From Paracoccaceae bacterium (lineage in GTDB: Bacteria; Pseudomonadota; Alphaproteobacteria; Rhodobacterales; Rhodobacteraceae), in NCBI GenBank assembly GCA_024742405.1, contig JANSYP010000002.1, positions 1-64,000 of the forward strand: a DNA stretch of 64,000 bases. Reading direction: 5' to 3'. Numbering within the stretch: the first letter of the stretch is position 1; each line of letters starts with the position of its first letter. A program made the position numbers and the translations under genes. The notes below the pieces were generated by a model that saw only the letters and a list, made by a program, of their open reading frames with translations, had not been told where the DNA came from and made no database searches. This document shows, piece after piece, positions 1 to 9,661 of this stretch.

Positions 1-79
1 ACAACCCGCTCGTCTCGGTGCGCTCCACAGCCTGCCGCTTGAACTCGTCCGGAAAATGTCTGCGCTTCTTCTTCTCCAT
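1..79 (-). CDS. Transposase OrfA, IS3-like, N-terminal fragment at window edge
   Basis: This is the first 26 codons of a probable IS3-type OrfA, the DNA-binding half of a two-frame transposase. The start codon at 79 has AGGAG a few bases upstream. The N-terminus is strongly basic and carries the DEFK sequence common to the family. The rest lies outside the window, so intactness cannot be judged. Confidence 0.5.
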   Translation of the reverse strand, partial: MEKKKRRHFPDEFKRQAVERTETSGL

Positions 80-147
80 CAGACACTCCTTCCGTTGGCC
101 CGAAAGCCTATCATGGGTGTCCACCAAGTCGGGGCAGGATCTTTTCC
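1..147 (-). mobile_element. End of an IS3-like insertion sequence (partial)
   Basis: The minus strand has a start codon at 79 preceded by an AGGAG ribosome site. The peptide begins MEKKKRRHFPDEFKRQ and runs off the left window edge. A basic, Lys/Arg-rich start followed by DEFK is typical of the helix-turn-helix OrfA of IS3-family transposases. The sequence at about 114-147 (GTGTCCACCAAGTCGGGGCA on the plus strand) resembles the terminal inverted repeat of this family, so the element edge is probably near 142-147. Only 26 codons are visible, so the family call rests on the start of OrfA and the candidate terminus. No target duplication can be checked. Confidence 0.55.
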
Positions 148-318
148 ACTCCCCAGTGACAGCCGACTTCGAAGGCGATGCAGCACAGTTTTGGAGCGCT
201 TGTCTTACTCATGTGAGGACAGCCCAAAGCCGTCCTTGAGCACACTCTTAAAGTGCTGCGGCCGCAGCCCGTTGTCCGGACATTCGCCACAAGCCTGAAG
301 TGGCAGATGCGACTCAGT

Positions 319-1260
319 TCATCGTTTGGGCAACTGCGCCGCGTGGCTCCATTGCCGGGGTGACTGGCCGTACATCCACTTGAACTCACGACTGAATTGA
401 GAGGAGCTTTGATAGCCCACGTCCCAAGCCGCCTCCGACACGGTCTTCCCTTCGGCGATCTTCATCGCGGCGTTATTCAGCCGCATCGACTTTACAAACT
501 GTATCGGCGACATGGTCGTAGCTTCCTTGAACCGCCGATGGAACACTGCGCGGCTCATACCCACATGGTCTGCCATGTCGTCGATGGTGACCTGTGCGTT
601 GAGGTGGTTCGAGAGATAGTCGATGGTGCGCGCGATTTCGTTGCCGACGCCAAAGGCACGTCTTGCGGCAGCCCCGGCCTCCCCCATGAGCACCGCGTAA
701 CACAACTCGCGCAGCCTCCCTGTTCCCAGCACCTCAAGATCAACCGGATTGTCGAGCAGATCGAGGAGCCGCAGCAAAGCCTGGGTGAACCCAGTATCCC
801 AAGACGCCAATGCAAAAGCCGACGGCGCCTCGCCCCGAGACTGTCTGTTGCCACCGGCTGTGGCTTCGATCTCCATGGTAAGTTCACGCATCATTCGTGG
901 ATCCAGTGTGATCACCGCGCCGAGCAGAGCATCCGCTTCGGACGCCTGTGGCGTGCCCGCCTAAACCGGCAGGGTCATTGGGCACAGCAAGTATTGATCG
1001 CTGCCATAGACATGGTGCTCACTGTCCAGCACTGCTTCCTTGGTGCCACTGAGAATAGCCACCACCGTGGGCTCATAGACGGCAGGCACGCAGGGCATGG
1101 CCTCGGTCACTCGGAAAAGCTGGACGCCCTTCAGCGCGGTATCGACAAGGCCTGGTTCGGGCAGACGGCGCTCTATAAGGTCTTTGATCCGTTCTTTGCT
1201 CATGCACTCTAGCTGGCAGAGGACTTTCATCTTTGCAATTTTGTTGAGACGATTAGGCAA
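319..1260 (-). pseudogene. AraC-family regulator interrupted by one in-frame amber codon
   Basis: Two adjacent reading frames on the minus strand are in the same frame and are separated only by TAG at 961-963. The upstream part (1260-964) looks like the N-terminal half of YqhC-type AraC regulators (DLIERRLPEPG, then VAILSGTKE and YLLCPMTLPV). The downstream part contains the two C-terminal helix-turn-helix motifs (ITIDDMADHVGMSRAVFHRR-like and SEAAWDVGYQSSSQFSREFK) and ends PRQWSHAAQLPKR. Read through, the product would be about 313 residues, the usual family length. The codon at the stop is probably a changed Glu or Gln. The gene is divergent from the truncated dehydrogenase at 1365, a common regulator-oxidoreductase pairing. 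A separate start for the second half cannot be excluded. Confidence 0.75.
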
Positions 1261-1364
1261 GCAATTGAGAGAATTACGCCTATTTTCGTGCCCAGTCAGG
1301 TTCTATCTGTGCCTTCAAGCAACAACACCCCTAAGCGCCAGTTTGAGCTGGCAAGAGACAGAAA

Positions 1365-1739
1365 ATGGCAGATACAACATTTGGACCCAAAGGCTGGACA
1401 CCCGAGCGCCTCGGCGACCAATCAGGCAAGACCTACCTCATCACCGGCGCCAACGCGGGCGCTGGCTTTCAAGCCGCGCGCATTCTTCTGAAGAAGAACG
1501 CCAAGGTGGTGATGCTGAACCGCTCGGCAGAGAAATCCGAGGCGGCAATCGCGGAACTGAAACAGGAGTTCGGCGCGAAAGCCGACGTGAGCTTCATCCG
1601 CATGGACCTGTCCGTACTAAACAACGTGCGCGAGGCCGCCGACAAGGTCCTGAAGACCGTGCCCCGCATCGACGCGTTGATCAACAATGCGGCCATTGCC
1701 CAACGCATCTCGTCATCAACATCTAAGCAAAGGGATTGA
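1365..1739 (+). pseudogene. Short-chain dehydrogenase/reductase, truncated at its 3' end
   Basis: The product starts MADTTFGPKGWTPERLG and has the Rossmann glycine motif TGANAGAG near residue 26, followed by the NNA(A) motif near residue 110. This is a typical SDR N-terminus, but the frame stops after 124 residues, before the catalytic Ser, Tyr and Lys. From about 1705 the similarity switches to the antisense of the integrase remnant, and the last residues (RISSSTSKQRD) are read from that DNA. The break is therefore a recombination junction rather than a point mutation. It cannot encode a working SDR. Divergence from the AraC pseudogene suggests they were once a regulated pair. Confidence 0.75.
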
Positions 1740-2549
1740 ATTACTCGCAGCTCATCCTCCGTAAAAGGCTGTCGTTTTTGGCTATCCTCGCCAAAATTGG
1801 GTATCTGAACTATGGCGAGTATGTTGCTTCTGGTTAGTTTTTCCTCTGCCAGCATAAGCGAGAAGATCGCAGAGATAGAATTCAGCTGCCTTCTTACTGT
1901 TGTAGTTTTGCTTCCGCTTTCAATCAGGCTTTGGACATACCTGTTCGCATCATCTCGGGTGTATTACTCAATAGGGCGGTCACCGCTCAAAGAGATAAAG
2001 CCAGAAACCGCCCTCGTACGATCCTTGAACACTCTGGAATTTTCAATCTCACCCCTGAGTGTTTGAAACTCTTTTAGCGCTTCGGATAAAAAGAACGGCG
2101 GCTTCGCCCCGTAGAGTAGCTCTACAGCAAGCTTGTACTCTGAAGGTAGGTCATTCCTTATCTGGTATTTGTTGTCTTCGAGACTACCATTCGGGTCTAA
2201 GTCAGCTTGGTAATCCAGCTCTCTCAGGAACTCGTCAGGATCGATCCCCATTTCATCTCTGAGGGGACCTTCGCCCGGTTTGAGGTCCAAACGTTGAAGT
2301 ATACCCATGGCTGTTTGAAACCAACTGAGGACTATTGGCGACTTCTCGTGTCCTTATTGACGTCCACAGGGCATCCTGAGCCAGAACGTTCCGATGGGCT
2401 ATACGTGCCGCTTTCTTCTCGTCTCTTGTCTTCAGAGAGAAACGGATCGAACCGTTCTTGCCGGGATAATGCCTGGCAAGGTCATCAGGTATCCGTCTAC
2501 GGAAGTACCAAACGGGCGACTGCTTCTACTGGTAAATGTACTTCGCCAA
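1707..2549 (-). pseudogene. Tyrosine-type site-specific integrase, heavily decayed
   Basis: Reading the minus strand from a likely start near 2549 gives an N-terminal DUF6538-like region (KYIY, then SPVWYFRRRIPDDLARHYPG). It is broken by TAG at 2526-2528, shifts frame somewhere between about 2310 and 2345, and continues through a SAM-like core-binding region. A second stop, TAA at 1964-1966, falls just after LSGDRPIE, where family members continue IDEYTR. The frame then resumes (YTRDDANRYVQS) into FTEDELRVIQSL and DDEMRW, and is cut off by the dehydrogenase fragment at about 1705. The catalytic Arg-His-Arg-Tyr part is missing. The gene sits next to the 3' end of tRNA-Leu, the classic attachment position for such integrases. 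Confidence 0.75.
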
Positions 2550-2669
2550 AAGAACGAAGGCCCCTGTCTGAATGATCACGATAGACATGGATGTAACACC
2601 TTTTGCGTCACCCCCAAGGGCCAAATACCACCATAAGCTTTTGATAAGTTTGGAGGTTTTACGGTATTT

Positions 2670-2756
2670 TGGTGCCCAGGAGAGGACTCGAACCTCCACG
2701 TCCATACAGACACTAGCACCTGAAGCTAGCGCGTCTACCAATTCCGCCACCTGGGC
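2670..2756 (-). tRNA. tRNA-Leu, anticodon CAG
   Basis: The minus strand begins GCCCAGGTGGCGGAATTGGT and ends CTCCTGGGCACCA, giving a 7-bp acceptor stem and an encoded CCA. The anticodon arm pairs CTAGC with GCTAG around the loop TTCAGGT, so the anticodon is CAG. The long variable arm (GTGTCTGTATGGACG region) and the T-loop GGTTCGAGTCC are as expected for a class II tRNA-Leu. Its 3' end faces the integrase pseudogene, so it probably served as the attachment site for the decayed island to its left. Confidence 0.95.
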
Positions 2757-2770
2757 CGTCGCGTGGCGGG

Positions 2771-2799
2771 CTGATATCCGGGGTATGGGGGGGTGTCAA
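2771..2799 (-). promoter_or_regulatory. Sigma-70 promoter of tRNA-Leu
   Basis: Read on the minus strand, TTGACA (2799-2794) is followed by a 17-base spacer and TATCAG (2776-2771). The predicted start is about 8-10 bases upstream of the tRNA 5' end at 2756. A perfect -35 and correct spacing in front of a tRNA make this credible. Confidence 0.65.
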
Positions 2800-3129
2800 C
2801 ACTGGTTCGAGCGCTTGAAACGATGCACAGCGGGGGCCCTGTCGCGAATTGGATTGCGGTGGCCATTTCGTCGCTCGTGGTTCCCGATAGAAGTGAGTTC
2901 GGCGTAGGTCCCGCTTCCTACAGGAATGGAGGTGAGCAAGCACCCTCTGGCTGTGGGTATGGTACAAGAGGTCCGGCTACGCGATGCTTCGAAATCACGT
3001 CCAGCAGTAGATGGAGGGTGCCCCCCCACGCGGAGCCTTCGCACCAGGAGCACGGCAATGCGCGCCCTCAAGATGCTCGGCGCTATAGTCGGTACCGTGG
3101 CCGAAAGCTGCGAACGCTTCTCAAAAGCA
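2800..3129. other. Intergenic DNA without a recognised gene
   Basis: Short open frames occur on both strands, but none has a ribosome site, family resemblance or coherent composition. I see nothing specific between the tRNA promoter and the sitA promoter. Confidence 0.5.
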
Positions 3130-3159
3130 TTGACTATTGCAAATGGTTCGCAATATAAA
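3130..3159 (+). promoter_or_regulatory. sitA promoter with embedded Mur/Fur-family operator
   Basis: TTGACT (3130-3135) and TATAAA (3154-3159) are separated by 18 bases, a good sigma-70 arrangement. Within it lies the inverted repeat TATTGCAAA-TGG-TTCGCAATA (3135-3155), 9-3-9 with one mismatch. The position would block RNA polymerase. In alphaproteobacteria the Fur-family Mn regulator Mur binds AT-rich TGCAAAT-type palindromes upstream of sit and mntH genes. Assignment to Mur rather than Zur or Irr is inferred from the transporter downstream. Confidence 0.65.
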
Positions 3160-3201
3160 CTGCTCTGACACTGACCCAAGACAATCAACCGGAGCGCGTT
3201 C

Positions 3202-4155
3202 ATGCCGACAAAGAGAATTGTCCTTGCCGCTATTGCGGCCTTCAGCATGGCACTGCCTGCTGGTTTTGCCACGGCCCAGGACAAGCTCGACGTGGTCGCC
3301 ACCACGGGAATGATCGGTGACGCGGCCCGTCAGGTCGGCGGAGACTTGGTCGAGGTCAGGACGCTGATGGGACCGGGCGTCGACCCACATGCCTACCGCC
3401 AGACCCGCTCCGACATCGTCGCGATGGCCCAGGCGGATGCCGTGCTGTGGCATGGGCTCTACCTCGAAGCACAGATGGAAGACTTTCTGCGCGAGCTTGA
3501 GCAGGACGGCAACGTGACCGCCGTGGCCGAAGGCTTGCCACGCAACATGCTGATCGGCCACGATGATTACGACGACAAGTACGACCCCCATGTCTGGATG
3601 AACCCAAATTTGTGGACCCAGGTCGTCCTGAATGTCCGGGACGCCTTGATCGCAGCGCAACCCGAGAACGAAGAGATCTTTCGCGCCAATACCGACGCGC
3701 ACACGGGCGAGTTACGGGAGTTGGCGAACTACACTACCGGAGTTCTGTCGTCTGTTCCGCCCGAAGCCCGCGTTCTGCTGACGGCCCATGACGCGTTCAA
3801 CTATTTCGGGTCTGCCTACGGGTTCGAAGTGATGGGAATCCAGGGGATCTCGACCGAGAGCGAGGCCGGTCTGAACCGCATCTCGGAACTCGTCGACATG
3901 CTGGTGGAGCGTGACATCGGAGCCGTGTTCGTCGAAAGCTCCGTCTCCGACCGCAATGTCCGTGCGCTGATCGAAGGGGCCGCGGCCGCGGGCCAAGAGG
4001 TCGTTATCGGTGGCGAGCTTTTTTCCGACGCCATGGGCGCGGACGGCACCTATGAGGGCACCTATCTGGGCATGATCGACCACAATGCCACCGTGATTGC
4101 CGGGGCGCTCGGCGGCGACGTGCCCGATCAGGGTATGCAGGGGCTGCTGAACTGA
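3202..4155 (+). CDS. sitA: Metal (Mn-type) ABC transporter substrate-binding protein
   Basis: This is the periplasmic solute-binding protein of a cluster A-I metal transporter. A signal peptide is clear ([20 protein letters not shown]...ATAQ). Metal-ligand motifs are visible: DPHAY (His), DPHVWM (His), the STESEAG glutamate and the GELFSDAMG aspartate. The acidic loop before DPHVWM (HDDYDDKYD) is short and lacks the long His tract of ZnuA, favouring Mn or Fe over Zn. Its 317 residues fit the family. The start ATG follows a good promoter with a Mur-like operator. It is the first gene of a four-gene operon and overlaps sitB by one base. Confidence 0.88.
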   Translation: MPTKRIVLAAIAAFSMALPAGFATAQDKLDVVATTGMIGDAARQVGGDLVEVRTLMGPGVDPHAYRQTRSDIVAMAQADAVLWHGLYLEAQMEDFLRELEQDGNVTAVAEGLPRNMLIGHDDYDDKYDPHVWMNPNLWTQVVLNVRDALIAAQPENEEIFRANTDAHTGELRELANYTTGVLSSVPPEARVLLTAHDAFNYFGSAYGFEVMGIQGISTESEAGLNRISELVDMLVERDIGAVFVESSVSDRNVRALIEGAAAAGQEVVIGGELFSDAMGADGTYEGTYLGMIDHNATVIAGALGGDVPDQGMQGLLN

Positions 4156-4982
4156 TGGCACTCCGGTCGGCACAGGTCACGGTTGCGGCGCAGGACGGCC
4201 AGGCCCTGCGCGCGCCTGATCCGGTGGCCAGTGCGCCGCTCGCCGTGCGCGGCGTCACCGTCTCCTATGGTGAGAAACCGGCGGTGTTCTCGGTCGACGC
4301 GACCTTTCCGGCAGGAGCGATGACCGCAATCATCGGCCCCAACGGCGCGGGTAAATCCACCCTGCTGAAAGCAGCTCTTGGAGTGATCCCGCGCCTTTCA
4401 GGCGAGGTGAGCGTTTTTGGCCAACCGATCGAAACGGCGCGCGCGCGCATCGCTTACGTGCCGCAGCGCGCCAGCGTCGATTGGGACTTTCCGGCCAGCG
4501 TGATCGACGTGGTTTTGATGGGGCTCTACCGTCGGATCGGGCTTCTGGGCCGGCTGACGGGTGCGCAACGCGCCAAGGCCAACGCCTGCCTCGCTCGCGT
4601 TGGCATGTCGGACTTCGCCGACCGGCAGATCGGACAGCTTTCGGGCGGCCAGCAGCAGCGTGTGTTCCTGGCCAGGGCGCTGGCGCAGGACGCGGATCTG
4701 TATCTGCTCGATGAGCCCTTTGCCGGTGTCGACGCGGCCACCGAACGCGCGATCATCGACGTTCTGAAGTCGCTCAAGGCTGATGGCAAGGCAGTCGTCT
4801 GTGTACACCACGACCTGGCAACCGTGGCGACCTATTTCGACCATGTTTTTCTGATCAATGTCCGCAAGATCGCCGAAGGTCCGGTTGCGACGACCTTCAC
4901 GGGCGCAAACCTGAACGCCACCTATGGCGGACGGCTCGCGGCCACCCATATCGACCAGCTCGCACTGGCGGACCCTGCGTGA
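4155..4982 (+). CDS. sitB: Metal ABC transporter ATP-binding protein
   Basis: This is the cytoplasmic ATPase subunit powering manganese or related metal uptake. Walker A (GPNGAGKST), the ABC signature (LSGGQQQR), Walker B (LYLLDEPF) and the switch His (CVHHDL) are all present. The length, 275 residues, is normal. The start ATG overlaps the sitA stop (TGATG), and the stop overlaps the GTG start of sitC, so the operon is translationally coupled. Residues before about 30 are extra compared with the ABC core. Confidence 0.9.
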   Translation: MALRSAQVTVAAQDGQALRAPDPVASAPLAVRGVTVSYGEKPAVFSVDATFPAGAMTAIIGPNGAGKSTLLKAALGVIPRLSGEVSVFGQPIETARARIAYVPQRASVDWDFPASVIDVVLMGLYRRIGLLGRLTGAQRAKANACLARVGMSDFADRQIGQLSGGQQQRVFLARALAQDADLYLLDEPFAGVDAATERAIIDVLKSLKADGKAVVCVHHDLATVATYFDHVFLINVRKIAEGPVATTFTGANLNATYGGRLAATHIDQLALADPA

Positions 4983-6208
4983 ACCCATTTCTCGACGCGC
5001 TGGCGCTCAATGCGGGTTACAACGCGGCACTGGTAGGGATCGGCGCGGCGATGCTCGGCTTTGCGGCCGGCGCGGCGGGCACGTTCCTTTTCCTGCGCAA
5101 GCGGGCGCTCGTGTCGGACGCGGTGGCCCACGCCACCCTGCCCGGCGTCGGGTTGGCCTTTATCCTCATGGTCGCCCTTGGCGGAGATGGACGCAACCTG
5201 ATCGGGCTGCTTCTGGGATCTGCTGCCACTGCCGGGATCGGCCTGCTCCTGGTCGAATGGATAGCCCGGCGCACGCGTCTGAGCGAAGATGCCGCCATCG
5301 GTGCGGTTCTATCTGTGTTCTTCGGCTTCGGCATCGTTTTGCTGACTGTGGTCCAGACCATGAGCGCGGGTCGCCAGGCGGGGTTGGAGGGGTTCCTGCT
5401 GGGCTCCACGGCAGGCATGCTGTTTCAGGACGCGGTCGTCATTGCCGTGGGCGGGGCGCTGGCCGTCTTTGCGACCTGGCTGCTGCGCCGCCCGATGACG
5501 CTGGTGGCATTCGACCCCGACTATGCCGCAGCGCTCGGCTACAATGTGCGCCGGATCGATCTGGCCATGATGGGGCTGGTGATGGCCGTTACGGTGATCG
5601 GTCTGAAACTCGTCGGCCTGATCCTGATCGTCGCCATGTTGATCATACCGCCGGTCACGGCGCGGTTCTGGACCGAAAGCAGCGCCTATGTGATCTGGTA
5701 TGCCGGGCTGATCGGGGGGGTGTCAGGCTATGTCGGTGCCGCGCTGTCGACGACCGCGCCCGCCATGCCAACGGGGCCGATCATCGTGCTGGTCGCGGCA
5801 TCGCTCTTTCTGATGTCGCTTTTCGTTGCTCCGGCGCGCGGCGTCGCGGCAGCCGTAATCCGCCACCGGCGGTTTCAGCGCCGTGTGCACCGGCGCCAGG
5901 GATTGCTGGCGCTATCGCGGGCCGAGCCGATCCATGACGATTTCACCCTGCGCGTGCTGCGCGGCGAGGGCCTGATCCGCCCCGACGGCGTGGCCACCGC
6001 GAACGGCCGCGCCCTGGCCGCCAAGACCGCGCGCGACGAACACCGCTGGGACATTGCCCGCGAGATCCACCAGGATGCCGGGCTGACGGGGCGCTATGAC
6101 GGGCTCACCCCGATCGAGCAGGTGTTCACCCCTGACGAAATCGCCGAGTTCGACCGCCGCATCGGCGGCCCGCGTGCCCTGGGCAGCTCACTGGGGGGGA
6201 CCGCCTGA
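4979..6208 (+). CDS. sitC: Metal ABC transporter permease with C-terminal extension
   Basis: This is an integral membrane permease of the ABC-3 (ZnuB/MntB) family. The first ~290 residues show the typical series of hydrophobic helices and the [19 protein letters not shown] motif that contacts the ATPase. The protein then continues for more than 100 residues (from about [12 protein letters not shown]) with a soluble, basic and acidic tail containing [20 protein letters not shown], which looks like a winged-helix fold. Such tails are known on SitC/MntC permeases. The start is GTG overlapping the sitB stop; the stop overlaps the sitD start. Confidence 0.87.
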   Translation: MNPFLDALALNAGYNAALVGIGAAMLGFAAGAAGTFLFLRKRALVSDAVAHATLPGVGLAFILMVALGGDGRNLIGLLLGSAATAGIGLLLVEWIARRTRLSEDAAIGAVLSVFFGFGIVLLTVVQTMSAGRQAGLEGFLLGSTAGMLFQDAVVIAVGGALAVFATWLLRRPMTLVAFDPDYAAALGYNVRRIDLAMMGLVMAVTVIGLKLVGLILIVAMLIIPPVTARFWTESSAYVIWYAGLIGGVSGYVGAALSTTAPAMPTGPIIVLVAASLFLMSLFVAPARGVAAAVIRHRRFQRRVHRRQGLLALSRAEPIHDDFTLRVLRGEGLIRPDGVATANGRALAAKTARDEHRWDIAREIHQDAGLTGRYDGLTPIEQVFTPDEIAEFDRRIGGPRALGSSLGGTA

Positions 6209-7143
6209 TGGGGTCGGAGTTCGTCCAGTTTTCTCTTACGCCGATGCTGATCGGCATCCTGGCATCGATAGCCTGCGCCCTGCCGGGCAACTTCCTCATC
6301 CTGCGCAAACAGGCGCTGATCGGCGATGCGATCAGCCATGTCGTGTTGCCGGGGATCGTCGTCGCGTTTCTGCTGACCGGGGTCGTGTCCGCGCTCCCGA
6401 TGCTGTTGGGTGCCGCCGGGGCCGCTGTGGTCGCCGTGATCCTGATCGAGGCGATCAAGCGTCTGGGCAAGATCGAACCGGGTGCAGCCATGGGCGTGAC
6501 CTTTACCACGCTCTTCGCGGCCGGCGTGCTGCTGCTGGAGCAGACCGATACGTCCAGCGTCCACCTTGATGTCGAGCATGCTCTGATGGGCAATCTGGAG
6601 AGCCTGATCTGGTTTCAAGCACGTGATGGCTGGGCTTCGCTGATCGATCCAGTGGCTCTCGCCGCCCTGCCGCCCGAACTCGGGCGGATCGCGCTGGTCT
6701 GCGCGCTGGTGGTCGCCCTCACGCTGGTGTTCTGGCGCTGGCTGAAGATCTCCACATTCGACGAGGGCTTTGCCGACGCCCTCGGCCTTCCGACCGGCGC
6801 GATCGGTTTCGGGCTCGTGATAACGGCAGCGATCGCCGCGGTCGCGGCCTTCGACGCCGTGGGCTCGATCATCGTGATCGCCATGTTCATATGCCCGCCG
6901 GCCGCCGCCCGGCTGATGACCAACAGTCTGGAACGTCAGATCTGGTGGTCAGTGGCGTTTGCGGTGCTGTCGGCCGTTCTGGGCTATGTTTTCGCCGGCT
7001 ACGGGCCGCTCTGGATCGGGGCGCAACACGCCGTCAGCGCCGCGGGCATGATCGCGACGGTATCCGGCCTGATCCTGGGACTGACCTGTCTTTTCGGCCC
7101 GCACCGGAGCCGCATCGGAGTCGGCAAGGAAACGGCGACTTAG
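6208..7143 (+). CDS. sitD: Metal ABC transporter permease
   Basis: This is the second ABC-3 family permease of the operon, 311 residues and almost wholly membrane-spanning. It has the same LRKQALIGDAISHVVLPGIV coupling motif as SitC but lacks the soluble tail. A SitC/SitD heterodimer is usual for this transporter class. The ATG overlaps the last base of the sitC stop. No clear terminator follows, and the next gene is convergent. Confidence 0.9.
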   Translation: MGSEFVQFSLTPMLIGILASIACALPGNFLILRKQALIGDAISHVVLPGIVVAFLLTGVVSALPMLLGAAGAAVVAVILIEAIKRLGKIEPGAAMGVTFTTLFAAGVLLLEQTDTSSVHLDVEHALMGNLESLIWFQARDGWASLIDPVALAALPPELGRIALVCALVVALTLVFWRWLKISTFDEGFADALGLPTGAIGFGLVITAAIAAVAAFDAVGSIIVIAMFICPPAAARLMTNSLERQIWWSVAFAVLSAVLGYVFAGYGPLWIGAQHAVSAAGMIATVSGLILGLTCLFGPHRSRIGVGKETAT

Positions 7144-7156
7144 GACGGCGCCGGAG

Positions 7157-7474
7157 TCACTCGGGCGGATCAAAGAACGGCGTCATCTGGGCCACGATCA
7201 CGGCGTTTTCGGCCAGCGCCCGGTCCATCAGCGCACGCTCCTCATCGCCGATCTCATGGCCCTCGGCGAGCCGTTCGTCGAACGTGCCATACCCGGTGAC
7301 GTCGAGCGGGGCGAGATCGGCCTGCTTGAGGATCGCCACCGTTTCGCGCACCGCTTCGGGTTCATCCACACCGGTGGCATAGACCATCAGCGCCGCGCCG
7401 GTCGCCCCCTTGGGCAAGCCGTCGCCGTCCTTGCGTCCGACCTGAACGAGCAGTGTGTAGACCTGTTGCGCCAT
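7157..7474 (-). CDS. Conserved-looking hypothetical protein, 105 aa
   Basis: The product begins MAQQVYTLLVQVGRKDGDGL and ends VIVAQMTPFFDPPE. It is small, acidic and soluble, with no signal peptide or cysteine pair. The sequence VGRKDGDGLPKGATGAALMV...GVDEPEAVRETVAIL looks like a compact alpha/beta fold, but I do not recognise the family. The ATG at 7474 is chosen because upstream codons read through non-coding-like sequence. It lies behind a tiny hydrophobic reading frame (7507-7593) on the same strand and is convergent with sitD. Confidence 0.65.
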   Translation of the reverse strand: MAQQVYTLLVQVGRKDGDGLPKGATGAALMVYATGVDEPEAVRETVAILKQADLAPLDVTGYGTFDERLAEGHEIGDEERALMDRALAENAVIVAQMTPFFDPPE

Positions 7475-7506
7475 GGCGCGCGGCGTACCCGCCGCGCGTT
7501 GTCGGG

Positions 7507-7593
7507 TCAATGGAGCGCGAAACTCCCGATCCAACCAGTTTCCAGCGCCCAGACGCAGCCGATGGCCAAAACCAGAACAACCTGTTTGAGCAT
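7507..7593 (-). CDS. Possible 28-aa hydrophobic peptide
   Basis: ATG at 7593 is preceded on the minus strand by AAGGAG at good spacing and followed by MLKQVVLVLAIGCVWALETG and a further eight residues to TGA. One basic residue followed by about 14 hydrophobic residues fits a single membrane helix or a very short secreted peptide. It ends 32 bases before the 105-aa gene and could be co-transcribed with it. Only the ribosome site and composition support it. Confidence 0.35.
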   Translation of the reverse strand: MLKQVVLVLAIGCVWALETGWIGSFALH

Positions 7594-7725
7594 TGCGACG
7601 CTCCTTGGGTAACTTCACAGTCTGATACGGATGGCGGACAGGTTTCCGTCGCTGCGGACGGCTCTGTTTGCGTCCGGCGCGGTCAAGCGGTACGCCCGGG
7701 GCACGCACAGCCAGAGGTACGCCAG

Positions 7726-8118
7726 TTGAAATCCGTCAAATCCATGGTCCAAGAGGCCAACGCGCAGGTCGATCACGCACCGGCCAGCGACCTGCTGACG
7801 CTTCAAGATGTCGACACCGTCACCTTCGTCGATCTGCGCGATCCGCGCGAGCTGGAGCGCGACGGCATGATCCCCGGCGCGTTTCACTGCCCGCGTGGCA
7901 TGCTCGAGTTTTGGATCGACCCCGACAGCCCCTATGCCAAACCGCAATTCGCCAGTGGCAACCGGTTCGTGTTCTATTGCGCCTCTGGCTGGCGTTCCGC
8001 CCTCGCCGCCCGGACCGCCCACGAGATGGGCCTGCCGAATGTGAGCCACATCGAGGACGGGTTCTCCGGCTGGAAAGCTGCCGGCGGCCCGGTCGCGCAG
8101 CGCCCGGGCAAGGACTGA
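7726..8118 (+). CDS. Rhodanese-like domain protein
   Basis: This is a single-domain sulfurtransferase-like protein of about 130 residues. It has the rhodanese CH2A-type segment VDLRDPRELERDGMIPGA and the active-site loop FYCASGWRSA, in which Cys is the sulfur-accepting residue. HIEDGFSGWKAAGGP closes the fold. TTG at 7726 is preferred because AGAGG lies just upstream; ATG at 7744 has no ribosome site. The substrate is unknown. It is convergent with dapD, 7 bases away. Confidence 0.8.
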   Translation: MKSVKSMVQEANAQVDHAPASDLLTLQDVDTVTFVDLRDPRELERDGMIPGAFHCPRGMLEFWIDPDSPYAKPQFASGNRFVFYCASGWRSALAARTAHEMGLPNVSHIEDGFSGWKAAGGPVAQRPGKD

Positions 8119-8125
8119 ACCCGGT

Positions 8126-8953
<828 letters not shown>

Positions 8954-9099
8954 GGCTTTTCCCTGTATCGAACTTGGCATTTTGGTTGGCGCTCCCCTAC
9001 CGGCTGGCGGGCGCAGGGGCAATGCGCGAAACCCTCTGGCTCGGACGCGGTCGCGCTGCCATGGTGCACGAAACCGATATGAACCCGGAGACGCCCGAC

Positions 9100-9546
9100 A
9101 TGCCGTCCGACGCCGAGATGCTGGAGATCGCCCTCGAGGAAGCCCGCGCCGGCGCGGACGAAGGCGGGATTCCCATTGGTGCCGCACTCTTTGTCGACGG
9201 TACCTGCGTCGCGCGCGGCCGTAACCAGCGCGTCCAGCAGGGTAGCCAGATCCTCCATGGCGAGATGTCCTGCCTGGCCAATGCCGGACGGCGCGGCGAT
9301 TTTCACCGCGCGGTACTGGCGACGACGCTGTCGCCCTGCATGATGTGTTCCGGCACGATCCTGCAATTTGCCATTCCGCGCGTGATCATAGGCGAGGCAG
9401 AGACCTTTGGCGGCAACGAGGTATTCCTGCGCGACCGCGGCGTGGCGTTGTCGATATTGAACGACGCCCGGTGCATCGCGCTGATGCGCGGCTTCATCGA
9501 CGCGCACCCGGCGCTCTGGAACGAGGACATTGGCGTGCATGACTGA
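9100..9546 (+). CDS. Cytosine/nucleoside deaminase-like protein (FCY1 type)
   Basis: This is a small zinc-dependent cytidine/deoxycytidylate deaminase superfamily enzyme. The HGEMSCL motif (HxE) and the SPCMMC motif (PCxxC) supply the zinc ligands and the proton-shuttling Glu. The sequence [20 protein letters not shown] and the length near 150 residues match the yeast cytosine deaminase type better than TadA. The start at 9100 has GGAG nine bases upstream; ATGs at 9061 and 9079 are alternatives. Exact substrate is not shown by the sequence. Confidence 0.82.
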   Translation: MPSDAEMLEIALEEARAGADEGGIPIGAALFVDGTCVARGRNQRVQQGSQILHGEMSCLANAGRRGDFHRAVLATTLSPCMMCSGTILQFAIPRVIIGEAETFGGNEVFLRDRGVALSILNDARCIALMRGFIDAHPALWNEDIGVHD

Positions 9547-9661
9547 ATGATCCCGGTGCCTGAGACATGACGCCCCCGATCCGCTCTTGGCACTGGCCTC
9601 GGCGCGTTCCACCCTGTAGGCGAAGGGCTTGGGAAAGACGAGTAAGGCGAGCAGCGTGCGT

